NCBI GenBank assembly: GCA_001704575.1
Contig: MCAW01000003.1
Coordinates: 47,521 to 111,520 of the forward strand
DNA: 64,000 bases
Source: Methylophilales bacterium LSUCC0135
Lineage (GTDB): Bacteria; Pseudomonadota; Gammaproteobacteria; Burkholderiales; Methylophilaceae
Direction of reading: 5' to 3'
Numbering within the stretch: position 1 is the first letter of the stretch; each line of letters opens with the position of its first letter. The position numbers were made by a program, and so were the translations under genes. The notes under the pieces are model-generated. The model was not told the origin of the DNA. It saw nothing but the letters and a program-made list of their open reading frames with translations, and made no database searches. Below are positions 8,749-17,084 of the stretch, piece after piece.

Positions 8749-9374
8749 GGTTTTTCGCGTTCTGCTTTATTTCGCAGTTCGGCATTTTGCAGTTCGGCGC
8801 GTTTTCTGCGGTTTCTGGCCAGCCGTTGCTTGCGGAAGGTGCCGCGCAGATGCCAGATGGCGTGGGTCAGCACATATGCCAGAATCGAACCCACCACTGC
8901 CATGATGACGATGCCGGTGATGAACGGCAGGCCCGCATCGCGTAACCAGGTCATGGCGCCATCGACCCAGCCGAACCAGCCGCTGTTGGCAACAACATCT
9001 TCAGGATTGATGGCGACCGATTCAGCAATGATATCTGCATGCACTGACTCGGTGCCGCCGCCGGTTACAAACAGCCCCAGCTTGTAGGCTAGCCAGTAGA
9101 TGGGCGGGAAGGTGAACGGATTGGTGACCAATGTGCTGGCGACGGCAATGGCCAGATTGGCGCGGAAGAATACTGCGGCAACGGCAGCAAACAGAATCTG
9201 GCCGAACGGAATCAGGAAGCCGAAAAACACGCCGATCGCGGCGCCTCTTGCCGAAGCGTAACGCTCGAAGCGCCAGAGATGGCGGTCATGCAGATGCTCA
9301 CTGAAGGGGGCAAGCCAGCGCGATTCCAGGATATGCTTGCGCTTGGGAACCCAGCGGGAGAAGTTGAATCGCAT
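8745..9374 (-). CDS. DUF2062 family membrane protein
   Basis: This 209-residue protein shows the DUF2062 layout: a basic N-terminus, the block FERYASARGAAIGVFFGFLIPFG, then two to three membrane helices, with TLVTNPFTFPPIYWLAYKLG (residues 82-101) as the strongest family signature and a further helix GIVIMAVVGSILAYVLTH. The C-terminal 45 residues are strongly basic (FRKQRLARNRRKRAEL). The role is unknown; some relatives are fused to glycosyltransferases or methyltransferases, but this one stands alone. It starts about 30 bases from the hslO end on the same strand. Confidence 0.9.
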   Translation of the reverse strand: MRFNFSRWVPKRKHILESRWLAPFSEHLHDRHLWRFERYASARGAAIGVFFGFLIPFGQILFAAVAAVFFRANLAIAVASTLVTNPFTFPPIYWLAYKLGLFVTGGGTESVHADIIAESVAINPEDVVANSGWFGWVDGAMTWLRDAGLPFITGIVIMAVVGSILAYVLTHAIWHLRGTFRKQRLARNRRKRAELQNAELRNKAEREKP

Positions 9375-9402
9375 GGATCGACCGTTGCTATCGGATATTC
9401 AG

Positions 9403-10305
9403 TCAGTGACGGCCAGGTGGTGCCGGCATCGTAATGTCTGTGAAAAACAATTGCTCGGAATCGATTCTGTCGAATCGGTAATTCCGGTTGCAGAAATCAC
9501 AATGCACCTCAACTTCACCACGCTCCTCGATAATACTTTTTATTTCTTCCTGCCCCAGCATTCTGAGCATATTGCTCACATTATCACGAGAACAGCTGCA
9601 AAGGAACTGCACGCTCTGACCGTCATACAGGCGCACATCTTCTTCATGAAAAAGCCGGTGAAGCAAGTGTTCGGCAGGCAGTTGCAGAAGCTCCTCATTT
9701 TGCACGGTCTTTGCCAGCATATTGATGCGATTCCACGCATCGGTATCTGTTTCGTGCTGGCCAGGCAGTTTCTGCAACAGCATGCCGGCCGCTTGTCTGC
9801 CGTCGCATGCAAGCCAGATGCTGGTCTCGATCTGTTCCGAGCGCCGCATGTAGTTCTCCAGCATTTCACTCACCGAGTTGCCTTCCAGTGGCACGATGCC
9901 CTGATAACCGGCACCGCCATCTTTCGGATCCAGCGTGATGACGAAATGACCATCTCCGATCATCTGCAGCAGGCTGGCGGCTTGCAGGTTCTCGCTGAAT
10001 TTGGCTGTAGCGCGCAAGGTCAGCGCGCCTGTCTCTGCCTGTCGACTGCATTCAACTACCAGTAGTTTCAGCGGACCCTTGCCCTGAATCTGCAATATCA
10101 GCGCGCCGTGCATTTTCAGCGTGGCCGAAAGCAGCATGCCAGCGGCCATGAGCTCGCCGAGCGCGATGCGCAGAAAATCCGGATAAGCTTGATTCTGCAG
10201 TGCGATCATGAAGCTTTGATGAAGCTGGATGGTGTTGCCGCGTATCGGCGTGTTTTCAAAGGTGAAACGGTGCAGGGTATCCTGCTCTGGCGCATTGGAA
10301 GACAT
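9403..10305 (-). CDS. hslO: Redox-regulated molecular chaperone Hsp33
   Basis: The protein is about 300 residues when read from the ATG at 10305. Its N-terminal domain matches Hsp33 (HRFTFENTPIRG, then the GELMAAGMLLSATLK helix). The C-terminal redox switch has the four zinc cysteines as CSC (in FLCSCSRDNV) and CDFC (in VHCDFCNRNYRF), the CXC...CXXC arrangement that releases zinc and activates holdase activity under oxidation with heat. A GTG start at 10344 would add 13 residues that the family lacks. No clear Shine-Dalgarno precedes either start. It fits with the OxyR, Dps and thioredoxin reductase genes elsewhere in the window. Confidence 0.94.
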   Translation of the reverse strand: MSSNAPEQDTLHRFTFENTPIRGNTIQLHQSFMIALQNQAYPDFLRIALGELMAAGMLLSATLKMHGALILQIQGKGPLKLLVVECSRQAETGALTLRATAKFSENLQAASLLQMIGDGHFVITLDPKDGGAGYQGIVPLEGNSVSEMLENYMRRSEQIETSIWLACDGRQAAGMLLQKLPGQHETDTDAWNRINMLAKTVQNEELLQLPAEHLLHRLFHEEDVRLYDGQSVQFLCSCSRDNVSNMLRMLGQEEIKSIIEERGEVEVHCDFCNRNYRFDRIDSEQLFFTDITMPAPPGRH

Positions 10306-10379
10306 GTTTGCGATCAATCTGGTGCAAATGTGTAATGGTAGCACCAGCCGTGTGCAGAAGCGCAGGGCTGGCAGGTATT

Positions 10380-11273
10380 TCAGCCGCTAAAAGTCAGCGC
10401 GCGTACCCTGGCAATCCGGCCCGGCTGCCAGTGCCCAAGTGCCCATTGCCATACTTCCGCTGTTGTCGCCCGCTGCAGTGCGGCAGGCGGATGCTGACCG
10501 AGAAAATCCAGCACCGTCCAAAGCGCTGCCGCCGCGTTTGCATTGTCCAGCGCACGGGCTTTGGTCTGCTTGCTGAGTTTTTCACCAGCCGCGTTGACCG
10601 CCACCGGTAGATGCGCGTATTGCAGCGTGGGGAATTGCAACAGATGCTGCAGGTAAATCTGACGTGGCGTCGAATCCAGCAGATCGGCGCCGCGCACGAC
10701 ATGGCTAACGCCCTGCGCTGCATCATCTGCGACTACGGCCAGTTGATAGGCAAACAGACCATCGGCACGCTTGAGGACAAAATCGCCGATGTCGCGCGCG
10801 AGGTTCTGATGGATCGCGCCCTGAATGTCATCGTTGAAACTGGCCGGTGCATCTTCGGTCATGATGCGCCAGGCGCGGGCTGTGCGGCCCGGCATGAGGC
10901 CATTGCGGCAGGTGCCGGGATAGACCGCACCCTCTATGCCCTGAACGGCGGAATCGGCGATTTCCTTGCGGGTGCAGGCGCAAGGGTAAACCAGGCCGCT
11001 GGTTTGCAGGCGTTCGAATACCTCCGAGTAGTATGCCGTGCGTTGACTTTGATAGAGCACGCTGCCATTCCATTCAAAGCCGAAAGCCTCCAAGCTGATG
11101 AGAATCGCATCGGCAGCACCCGGCATCGTGCGCGGCGTGTCGAGGTCTTCCATGCGCAGCAGCCAGAGGCCTTGATGCGTTCTTGCCTCAAGATAACTGG
11201 TAACGGCTGCAACCAGTGAGCCGAAGTGCAGAGGGCCGGTGGGCGAGGGAGCGAAGCGGCCGATGTAGTGCAT
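10380..11273 (-). CDS. gluQ: Glutamyl-Q tRNA(Asp) synthetase
   Basis: About 297 residues from the ATG at 11273. The start is placed directly before YIGRFAPSPTGPLHFGSL, which holds the class I HIGH-like signature; a longer frame to 11360 adds 29 residues not typical of the family. The KMSKS equivalent is KLSKQTKA. A zinc site is suggested by CAC at the YPCACTRKEI segment and a later YPGTC. The protein lacks the anticodon-binding domain of full GltX, which defines GluQ (YadB). It charges glutamate onto queuosine in tRNA(Asp). It sits between hslO and a DUF3301 gene, all leftward. Confidence 0.94.
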   Translation of the reverse strand: MHYIGRFAPSPTGPLHFGSLVAAVTSYLEARTHQGLWLLRMEDLDTPRTMPGAADAILISLEAFGFEWNGSVLYQSQRTAYYSEVFERLQTSGLVYPCACTRKEIADSAVQGIEGAVYPGTCRNGLMPGRTARAWRIMTEDAPASFNDDIQGAIHQNLARDIGDFVLKRADGLFAYQLAVVADDAAQGVSHVVRGADLLDSTPRQIYLQHLLQFPTLQYAHLPVAVNAAGEKLSKQTKARALDNANAAAALWTVLDFLGQHPPAALQRATTAEVWQWALGHWQPGRIARVRALTFSG

Positions 11274-11287
11274 GCGCGGCGCTCTGC

Positions 11288-11599
11288 TCAGTACAGCGGT
11301 TGCAGATAGGGCGGGATATGCCAGGATTGCAGCTGTTTGCCGAGCAGCACCAGATGGCATTCGAGGCGGTCGCTACCGCTGGTGCTGACCTCGAACTCAT
11401 AGGTACGCATGATTTTAAGCTGTCCGCGGGAATTGCGTCCCAGACGCAGGCGGGTACAGGCAACGGTTTCATCCAGCAGTTGCAGGTTCCAGCGCTGGGC
11501 CAGCTCGCGGCCGGTATGAATCGCCGCTTCGCGGGAATTGATGCTGTCAAGCCAGTACCAGGCGCCGGACAACATGATGACGATCAGAATGATTTCCAA
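11288..11599 (-). CDS. DUF3301 family protein with N-terminal membrane helix
   Basis: This 103-residue protein starts with a hydrophobic segment (IILIVIMLSGAWYWLDSI) and continues with EAAIHTGRELAQRWNLQLLDETVACTRLRLGRN in the DUF3301 pattern. The ending WHIPPYLQPLY, with FEVSTSGSDR before it, also fits the family. It is probably anchored in the inner membrane with a small soluble domain. The function is unknown. It lies 14 bases upstream of the gluQ start on the same strand, so the two may be co-transcribed. Confidence 0.88.
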   Translation of the reverse strand: MEIILIVIMLSGAWYWLDSINSREAAIHTGRELAQRWNLQLLDETVACTRLRLGRNSRGQLKIMRTYEFEVSTSGSDRLECHLVLLGKQLQSWHIPPYLQPLY

Positions 11600-11796
11600 A
11601 GGGATGCACCGATATAAAAAATTGTTTGGTAGACTTCAGCGATGACATGCTGATTCAGGCATGCCGTATTATCGGGTTTTATGGGCGATTTTGAAAACAT
11701 CCGATTCGACCCGAATATAAATTTGCTCGACTCGCATCATGCGAAGTCAATCATCAAGAGCAATACTCAACGATCTCAAGCGGACCTGAAATACTG

Positions 11797-12476
11797 ATGA
11801 CAACGATGCAAACGCGTGAACACGAATCACTGAATGCGTATCTCAAGGTATTGAAGAGCAACGGCGCAGACGATGTTGCGCTCGGCCGCCATTGCGAGTT
11901 TCTGCTGGCCATATTTCCGGCTATTGAAAATGCCGATTTTGATAACGCTGCCTATCGGGACGCCGTGGAAAATGTACTGGGCAGGTTCGATAAACGGGAA
12001 TGGCTGTTCGGTCTTGCCGTTGCGCGAGAATATTTCATTTCTGGATCAAGGATTTCAAATCGATTGCAGCGCTAAATGCCGAGGGCGGTTTCAGCGCCAA
12101 TCCAGTCGATTGGCAGCCGTTGGATATCGACCTCAAGGCACTGTGGAAAATACTGGATACGACAAAGTTTGACACTGCCGAAACCTGGCCGCTGAAGGCT
12201 TACACGTTGGCACTAAGGCAGGCCGGTGCCGATAAAGCCCTGGTCGATGCACGCATAAAGCTGGTGAAAATATTGCTCATACGGTTGCGCGATGCGCCGG
12301 AAAAACCCAATCGCAACTACCGTATCGTCGTCGATGCCACGCTGCCCTTGCTCGAAAACAGGGAAATGCGCAGAGTGTTTTTTACCGTTGTGCGCGAGTT
12401 CTATTGCTTCTGGATGGGTGACCCTGATGCGGCCAGCCGGATCGGCATGGTCTCCGCTTCGACGAGCTTCGTTTAG
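11797..12476 (+). pseudogene. Frameshifted hypothetical protein with an internal repeat
   Basis: Two overlapping frames appear to be one gene broken by a one-base deletion near 12036. The first frame (from the ATG at 11797) runs to LAVAREYF and then turns into a short unrelated tail ending at 12075. The other frame continues HFWIKDFKSIAALNAEGG to 12476. Restoring one C gives a protein of about 226 residues. In it the motif VAREYFHFWIKDF resembles VVREFYCFWMGDP near the C-terminus, so the joined protein holds two similar motifs, which supports the reconstruction. I do not recognise the family. The local sequence is not a canonical slippery heptamer. The end overlaps the convergent phosphotransferase gene by 4 bases. 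Confidence 0.65.
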
Positions 12477-13963
12477 TCCCTGCGGCCGTTAAGTTTTTCT
12501 TCCAGTGCCTCGCACAGGGTTTTGAGCACCTTGATGCGGGCATGGTATTTGTCGTTGGCTGGCACCAGCGTCCACGGCGCATCGACCGTGCTGGTGCGGT
12601 CGATCATGTCGGCGGCAGCGATCTGGTAGGCTTCCCACTTGTCGCGGTTGCGCCAATCCTCCTCGGTGATCTTGAAGCGTTTGAACGGCGTTTTTTGCCG
12701 CTCCTCGAAGCGCTTGAGCTGTTCTTCCCGGCTGATCTGCAACCAGAATTTGACTACCAGCGTGTCATGCGCGGTGAGTTGTGCCTCGAAATCGTTGATC
12801 TCGGCATAGGCGCGCATCCAGTCCTGTTCGCTGCAATATCCCTCAAGCCGCTCTACCAGCACGCGCCCATACCAGGAGCGGTCGTAGATCGTCATGTGCC
12901 CCTTGCCCGGAATATGCCGCCAGAAGCGCCATAGATAAGGCTGCGCCCGTTCTTCATCGGTAGGCGCAGCAGTCTGTACCACATGGTAGAAACGCGCATC
13001 GACTGCCTGTGTGATGCGGCGGATGCTGCCGCCTTTGCCGGCGGCATCGGCGCCTTCAAACACGATGACGAGGGAAATGTCGCGGAAGCGCGGGTCGCGC
13101 GTCAGCAGGTTAAAGCGGCCCTGGCAGGCTTCCAGTTCTTCGGCATAGCGGTTTTTGTCGAGCGATTTGCTCAAATCCAGCGTATTGAGCACATGCTGTT
13201 TGTCGATCGGGCGCAGGATGGGAGGGGCCGCCTTGCGGTTGGTGGCGTCGCGGTCAGCAAGCTGTTTTTTGATGCTTTCAAGAATGTACTGGCCTGCCGT
13301 CAGGTTGCGGTAATTGGCATCGAAGCCCTCGATCACCACCCAGGGAGCGTTTGCGGTGTTGCTCTCCTGCAGGATATGGCCGCTGAGGCTGTGAAACTTG
13401 TCGTAAAGCTCAAGATGCTTGAGATCTATCTCGGTGACGCGCCAGCGCGTCTTCGGGTTTTTCTGCAGATCGTGAATGCGTTTCTTCTGTTTTTCCTTCG
13501 ACAGATGCAACCACAGCTTGATCAGCAACGCCCCTTCATCGGTCAGCATGTGCTCGAAGCGCACGATTTCCTCGATCATGTTGTCGAGTTCGGCTTTCTT
13601 GATCTCGCCGTAGGCTCTGCGAATGAGCGGGGCTGTGTACCAGGAGCCGTAGAAAATGCCGATCCTGCCCTTGGGCGGCAGCGCGCGCCAGTAGCGCCAC
13701 ATTGGCGGACGGGCGCGCTCTTCCTCGGTAGGCTGGCCGAAGGCATGTGTGCGGATCAGGCGCGGGTCCATCCATTCGTTGAGCAGGTTGCCGACTTCGC
13801 CCTTGCCTGCACCATCAACCCCGGCAATCAGGATGACGACCGGGAACGCCTTGCTTTCCGCCAGCTCCGATTGCACCTGCAACAAGGCTTCGCGCAGGGC
13901 CGGCAGCGCGGCCTTGTAGACTCCCTTGTCGATCTGATGGCCCAATTCGGCGGATTCGAACAT
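12473..13963 (-). CDS. pap: Polyphosphate:AMP phosphotransferase (two-domain PPK2)
   Basis: At 496 residues this is a fused, two-domain PPK2 protein. Domain 1 has a Walker A-like GVDGAGKGE at about residues 48-56 and the block PTEEERARPPMWRYWRALPPKG; domain 2 repeats these as GADAAGKGG and PTDEERAQPYLWRFWRHIPGKG, with IYDRSWYGRVLVERLEG after it. Two-domain PPK2 enzymes (class II, Pap) phosphorylate AMP to ADP with polyphosphate as donor. Class assignment follows the tandem architecture. The protein is cytosolic. About 75 bases separate it from the upstream DUF4174 gene, and it converges on the frameshifted gene with a 4-base overlap. Confidence 0.93.
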   Translation of the reverse strand: MFESAELGHQIDKGVYKAALPALREALLQVQSELAESKAFPVVILIAGVDGAGKGEVGNLLNEWMDPRLIRTHAFGQPTEEERARPPMWRYWRALPPKGRIGIFYGSWYTAPLIRRAYGEIKKAELDNMIEEIVRFEHMLTDEGALLIKLWLHLSKEKQKKRIHDLQKNPKTRWRVTEIDLKHLELYDKFHSLSGHILQESNTANAPWVVIEGFDANYRNLTAGQYILESIKKQLADRDATNRKAAPPILRPIDKQHVLNTLDLSKSLDKNRYAEELEACQGRFNLLTRDPRFRDISLVIVFEGADAAGKGGSIRRITQAVDARFYHVVQTAAPTDEERAQPYLWRFWRHIPGKGHMTIYDRSWYGRVLVERLEGYCSEQDWMRAYAEINDFEAQLTAHDTLVVKFWLQISREEQLKRFEERQKTPFKRFKITEEDWRNRDKWEAYQIAAADMIDRTSTVDAPWTLVPANDKYHARIKVLKTLCEALEEKLNGRRD

Positions 13964-14037
13964 GTCTGCCTTTCTGCATGCAAAATATGACGGCTGGTCA
14001 TGGATGGTGCATAAAATCGGCGGCGCTGTAAACCTGC

Positions 14038-14484
14038 TCAGTCAAGTTGCCAGCGGCGCATGGGCATACCGTCGATCAACTCGAACACCGCCTTGAGGTC
14101 GGGCGTGTTAGCCGTCTGCAACTTGATGCCGCCGTCGAGCCCCACCAGTATCGCCACCGCCACTCTGTCCGCTTTCAGGCCCAGCGCCTGCATTAATGCC
14201 GCGCTTTGAGCGGCGGACAAGGCCACGCCTTCCCGTTGCGCGGTGGTTCCCGTGACTTCGTAATGGATCATTTTGCGGGCATCAAACTCTGCACGCATCG
14301 CTGGGTCTGACAGTTTTTGCCTCACGGCTGCCAACATGGGATGATGTGCGTCGGGAACGCTTACAACCAGCGGGCGGTGTTTCCACAGCTCGTCGAGCAG
14401 GGGATTGACGGCGCTCTCCGCACGTGCGGAACTGAAAACAGCCGCCGCCATCGATAAAGACAATATCCATATCATGTGTCGCAT
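14038..14484 (-). CDS. DUF4174 family secreted protein
   Basis: This 148-residue protein opens with a signal peptide (IWILSLSMAAAVFSSARA, cleavage near residue 22). The mature part has NPLLDELWKHRPLVVSVPD and ends in the characteristic VAILVGLDGGIKLQTANTPDLKAVFELIDGMPMRR pattern (given here only to mark the DUF4174 block at residues 108-146). DUF4174 proteins have a thioredoxin-like layout but no CXXC motif is visible here, so no redox activity is implied. It starts 66 bases from the divergent GlcG/HbpS gene and may share a control region with it. Confidence 0.8.
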   Translation of the reverse strand: MRHMIWILSLSMAAAVFSSARAESAVNPLLDELWKHRPLVVSVPDAHHPMLAAVRQKLSDPAMRAEFDARKMIHYEVTGTTAQREGVALSAAQSAALMQALGLKADRVAVAILVGLDGGIKLQTANTPDLKAVFELIDGMPMRRWQLD

Positions 14485-14550
14485 GGGGAGTAGAACCTGA
14501 TGGCGGCGCTTTGTTCAACATGCGGGAAAACCCCGCATCGGGAGTACAAC

Positions 14551-15027
14551 ATGATACTGTTCAGATGTCTCATCGTGATTGCCGGCATGATCGGGTTTCT
14601 CAACCCGGTAATAGCTGCGCCTGCTGTTTCCTACGGGCCGGATATCGGGCTGGAACGTGCCAGGCAGCTGGCGGCTGTCGCTGCCGCCGAAGCGCAGCGC
14701 ATGCATCTCAGGGTGGCCATCGCGATTGTCGACACGGCCGGTCATCTGGTCTATTTTGAGAAAGCCGACGATACGCAAACCGCCAGCGTCGAAGTGGCGA
14801 TTGCCAAAGCGCGTTCAGCCAGCAACTTCCGGCGTTCAACCAAGGTGTTCGAGGATGCCTTAAACAGCGGCAGAACTTCGCTGCTGGGCTTGCCCGGCGC
14901 GGTGGCGGTCGAAGGCGGCGTGCCGTTGGTTCATATGGGCAAAGTGATAGGCGCCATCGGCATCAGCGGCGCCAGCTCGGTTGAGGACGGTCTCATCGCA
15001 GCGGCAGCTGTAAACAACATTAAATAA
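14551..15027 (+). CDS. GlcG/HbpS family haem-binding-like protein, secreted
   Basis: From the ATG at 14551 (GGGAG ribosome site) the product is 158 residues. A signal peptide (LIVIAGMIGFLNPVIAAPA) precedes the GlcG/HbpS domain: IGLERARQLAAVAAAEA, VAIAIVDTAGHLVYFEKADD and the glycine-rich end GKVIGAIGISGASSVEDGLIA. Secreted HbpS-like proteins bind haem or small ligands, but this domain also occurs in proteins of unknown role, so the ligand is unproven. A TGCGGG-AAAA-CCCGCA-type hairpin lies just upstream of the ribosome site. The gene is divergent from the DUF4174 gene. Confidence 0.87.
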   Translation: MILFRCLIVIAGMIGFLNPVIAAPAVSYGPDIGLERARQLAAVAAAEAQRMHLRVAIAIVDTAGHLVYFEKADDTQTASVEVAIAKARSASNFRRSTKVFEDALNSGRTSLLGLPGAVAVEGGVPLVHMGKVIGAIGISGASSVEDGLIAAAAVNNIK

Positions 15028-15075
15028 CACGGCACGTACCAGTGCCGGAAACAGGTTTTTCAAGGGAGAAGACGA

Positions 15076-15291
15076 TTGATTCCAACCGAATATCTCATCA
15101 TCTATTTTGTCTCGCTGGGCGTTTGCTCGCTCTCCACCATTTACAAGACCGTCAGCTTCAAGAACATGCTGTGCCGGCAGATCATGGGCAACATGTTCTG
15201 GAGTCTGGTGCCGGTGCTGAACACGTTCAAGGCCCTGCTGTGGATACTGACACTGGCATACGGCTGGATCAGAAAAAAGAACGAAGATTGA
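15076..15291 (+). CDS. Small membrane protein, unknown
   Basis: This 71-residue protein would start at a TTG with GGGAG 9 bases upstream (AAGGGAGAAGACGATTG). It has two hydrophobic stretches, YLIIYFVSLGVCSLSTIY and FWSLVPVLNTFKALLWILTLAYG, and ends in the basic tail WIRKKNED, so a two-helix inner-membrane protein with a cytoplasmic C-terminus is likely. It follows the GlcG/HbpS gene by 48 bases on the same strand. I do not recognise a family. The TTG start and good ribosome site are the main support. Confidence 0.6.
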   Translation: MIPTEYLIIYFVSLGVCSLSTIYKTVSFKNMLCRQIMGNMFWSLVPVLNTFKALLWILTLAYGWIRKKNED

Positions 15292-15320
15292 AAATGCTGC
15301 CCGGCAGTAGAAGGCCGGGC
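15291..15320 (-). terminator. Probable intrinsic terminator (leftward)
   Basis: GCCCGGC (15299-15305) pairs with GCCGGGC (15314-15320) around an 8-base loop. On the minus strand the stem is followed by AGCATTTT, a modest T-run. It begins 5 bases after the stop of the leftward gene at 15325, which fits a terminator for that gene. Confidence 0.45.
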
Positions 15321-15324
15321 ACGC

Positions 15325-15531
15325 TCAGACAGTCAGCCGCATGATCCTGTCGATCGCCAGCCTTGCCAGCGCAAAGGCGCGCTGTTCCAGCATGGCCTGA
15401 CGCTCGCCCTCGTCAAACGGCAGATAACGGCTGCCGTGTGTAAGCGAGAACCTGACGGAGCTCTCGACATTGCTGTAGGCGATCATCATGTCGAGCAGTT
15501 TGTCTTCATAGGTCAAATACAATGTGTGCAT
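15325..15531 (-). CDS. Hypothetical 68-residue protein
   Basis: The product (MHTLYLTYEDKLLDMMIAY at the start) is acidic in its N-terminal half and ends LARLAIDRIMRLTV. No family is recognised and no membrane segment is visible. Support for a real gene comes from the GC-rich hairpin directly after its stop on the same strand, and from the lack of another gene on either strand here. It lies between a rightward small membrane gene and the promoter region of the ammonium transporter. A misannotated frame remains possible. Confidence 0.5.
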   Translation of the reverse strand: MHTLYLTYEDKLLDMMIAYSNVESSVRFSLTHGSRYLPFDEGERQAMLEQRAFALARLAIDRIMRLTV

Positions 15532-15627
15532 GGTGCTTCAGTCCTGAGCGTTTTTTGTTCAAAGCCGATGCCAAATCATCGCTTTTTATCGTTGGTTTTG
15601 CCAACATAAAATTTCAGCATATGCAAT

Positions 15628-15646
15628 TTGCACTGATGATGTGCAA
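15628..15646 (+). promoter_or_regulatory. NtrC-like binding site 1
   Basis: TTGCAC-N7-GTGCAA is a perfect inverted repeat matching the NtrC consensus TGCAC(C/T)-N5-(A/G)GTGCA, in which the two GCAC/GTGC cores are 7 bases apart. Its centre is 30 bases, about three helical turns, from site 2 and about 118 bases upstream of the predicted start of transcription of the ammonium transporter gene. Confidence 0.7.
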
Positions 15647-15658
15647 TGCACTCAAGGG

Positions 15659-15675
15659 CGCACCAAGTCTGTGCG
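15659..15675 (+). promoter_or_regulatory. NtrC-like binding site 2
   Basis: CGCAC-CAAGTCT-GTGCG keeps the GCAC-N7-GTGC core of NtrC sites. With site 1 it forms a pair of enhancer-like sites, about 88 and 118 bases upstream of the likely transcription start, as expected for sigma-54 activation. Confidence 0.65.
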
Positions 15676-15728
15676 GTTGTATGGATGATGTTGTATAAAA
15701 TATCAATAAAAACATGATATTGCGTGAT

Positions 15729-15744
15729 TGGCGTGGTTTTTGCT
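15729..15744 (+). promoter_or_regulatory. Sigma-54 (-24/-12) promoter of amtB
   Basis: TGGCGTGGTTTTTGCT matches the sigma-54 consensus TGGCAC-N5-TTGCA, with GG and GC exactly 12 bases apart. Transcription would start near 15755, upstream of the GGAGGAG ribosome site at 15769. Two NtrC-like sites lie upstream. Together these indicate nitrogen-limitation control. Confidence 0.75.
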
Positions 15745-15785
15745 CTTATCCGGCACAGATAAAATTCCGGAGGAGATGCAACAAA

Positions 15786-16994
15786 ATGGAAGCATTGCAA
15801 TCAGCAGGGGATGTGTTATTCGTATTGCTTGGCGCCATCATGGTGCTGGCGATGCATGCCGGTTTCGCTTTTCTTGAAGTCGGTACCGTGCGCAAAAAGA
15901 ACCAGGTCAACGCTCTGGTCAAGATCATGGTGGATTTTTCGATGTCCACCATCGCGTATTTTTTCATCGGCTACAGCATCGCCTATGGCGTCGGTTTTCT
16001 GCAAGGCGCCGAGGCGCTGTCGGCGAAGAACGGTTACGACCTGGTCAAGTTTTTCTTTCTTCTGACCTTTGCTGCAGCGATTCCGGCCATCGTTTCCGGC
16101 GGTATTGCCGAGCGCGCCAAATTCAATCCGCAGCTGGCGGCTACGTTTGCGCTGGTCGGTTTGGTTTATCCTTTTTTCGAGGGCATTGTCTGGAACGGCA
16201 ACTTCGGCGTGCAGTCATGGATTGAAGCCAGCTTCGGCGCACCGTTTCACGATTTTGCCGGTTCTATCGTGGTGCATGCCATGGGTGGCTGGATCGCGCT
16301 GGCAGCGGTCATGCTGCTGGGCGCGCGCATGGGCCGCTACAGCAAGGATGGAAGATTGCATGCCTTCCCGCCCTCGAACATTCCTTTCCTGGCGTTGGGC
16401 GCATGGATTCTGACGGTTGGCTGGTTCGGCTTCAATGTGATGTCGGCGCAGGCGATCGAGGGTATCACCGGTCTGGTGGCGGTCAATTCGCTGATGGCGA
16501 TGGTGGGCGGTACGCTGGCCGCGTTGCTCATGGGCCGCAATGACCCCGGCTTTGTCCACAACGGCCCGCTCGCGGGTCTGGTAGCGGTTTGCGCCGGTTC
16601 CGACCTGATGCATCCGCTCGGCGCACTGGTGACCGGTCTGGTTGCCGGCGGCCTGTTCGTCTGGACATTTACTCTGACCCAGAACCGCTGGAAGATCGAC
16701 GATGTGCTCGGTGTCTGGCCTCTGCATGGCCTTTGCGGCGCCTGGGGCGGCATCGCCGCCGGTATCTTCGGCAGCGCAGCGCTGGGCGGTATGGGCGGCG
16801 TCACATTTGCCGCGCAACTGGCCGGTAGCCTGATGGGCATCAGCGTGGCACTGATCGGCGGTTTTATCGTCTATGGTGTGTTGAAAATGCTGGTCGGCAT
16901 CCGTATGAGTCAGGAGGATGAATACCTTGGCGCCGATCTTGCGATACACAAGATTTCGGCTACGCCTTCCAGCAACGCCAGCGGGGACGAATAA
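15786..16994 (+). CDS. amtB: Ammonium transporter (Amt)
   Basis: From the ATG at 15786 (GGAGGAG upstream) the protein is 402 residues with about 11 membrane helices and no cleaved signal peptide. Characteristic blocks are FAFLEVGTVRKKNQVN, FAGSIVVHAMGGWIALAA with the first pore histidine, and the second pore histidine in GVWPLHGLCGAWGGIAAG. It conducts ammonium/ammonia across the inner membrane. Unlike most proteobacterial amtB genes it has no glnK (PII) gene beside it. Control by NtrC and sigma-54 is indicated by the sites upstream. A longer frame to 15714 would overlap the promoter and is rejected. Confidence 0.94.
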   Translation: MEALQSAGDVLFVLLGAIMVLAMHAGFAFLEVGTVRKKNQVNALVKIMVDFSMSTIAYFFIGYSIAYGVGFLQGAEALSAKNGYDLVKFFFLLTFAAAIPAIVSGGIAERAKFNPQLAATFALVGLVYPFFEGIVWNGNFGVQSWIEASFGAPFHDFAGSIVVHAMGGWIALAAVMLLGARMGRYSKDGRLHAFPPSNIPFLALGAWILTVGWFGFNVMSAQAIEGITGLVAVNSLMAMVGGTLAALLMGRNDPGFVHNGPLAGLVAVCAGSDLMHPLGALVTGLVAGGLFVWTFTLTQNRWKIDDVLGVWPLHGLCGAWGGIAAGIFGSAALGGMGGVTFAAQLAGSLMGISVALIGGFIVYGVLKMLVGIRMSQEDEYLGADLAIHKISATPSSNASGDE

Positions 16995-17084
16995 CCCCGC
17001 TCTTTTGAAATTTCCAGGTGTCGGTGCAGCCTGCACCTGGCTTTGTCTGCATAACCCATCCGGCCTTGCATGTTAGAATCCTGC

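Noticed and set aside
12028..12040. Programmed -1 frameshift in the broken gene
   Set aside because: The local sequence TATTTCATT is not a canonical slippery heptamer and no strong downstream structure is obvious; a deletion is simpler.
12983..13990. 335-residue + strand frame opposite the PPK2 gene
   Set aside because: No recognisable motif; the minus strand holds two intact PPK2 domains.
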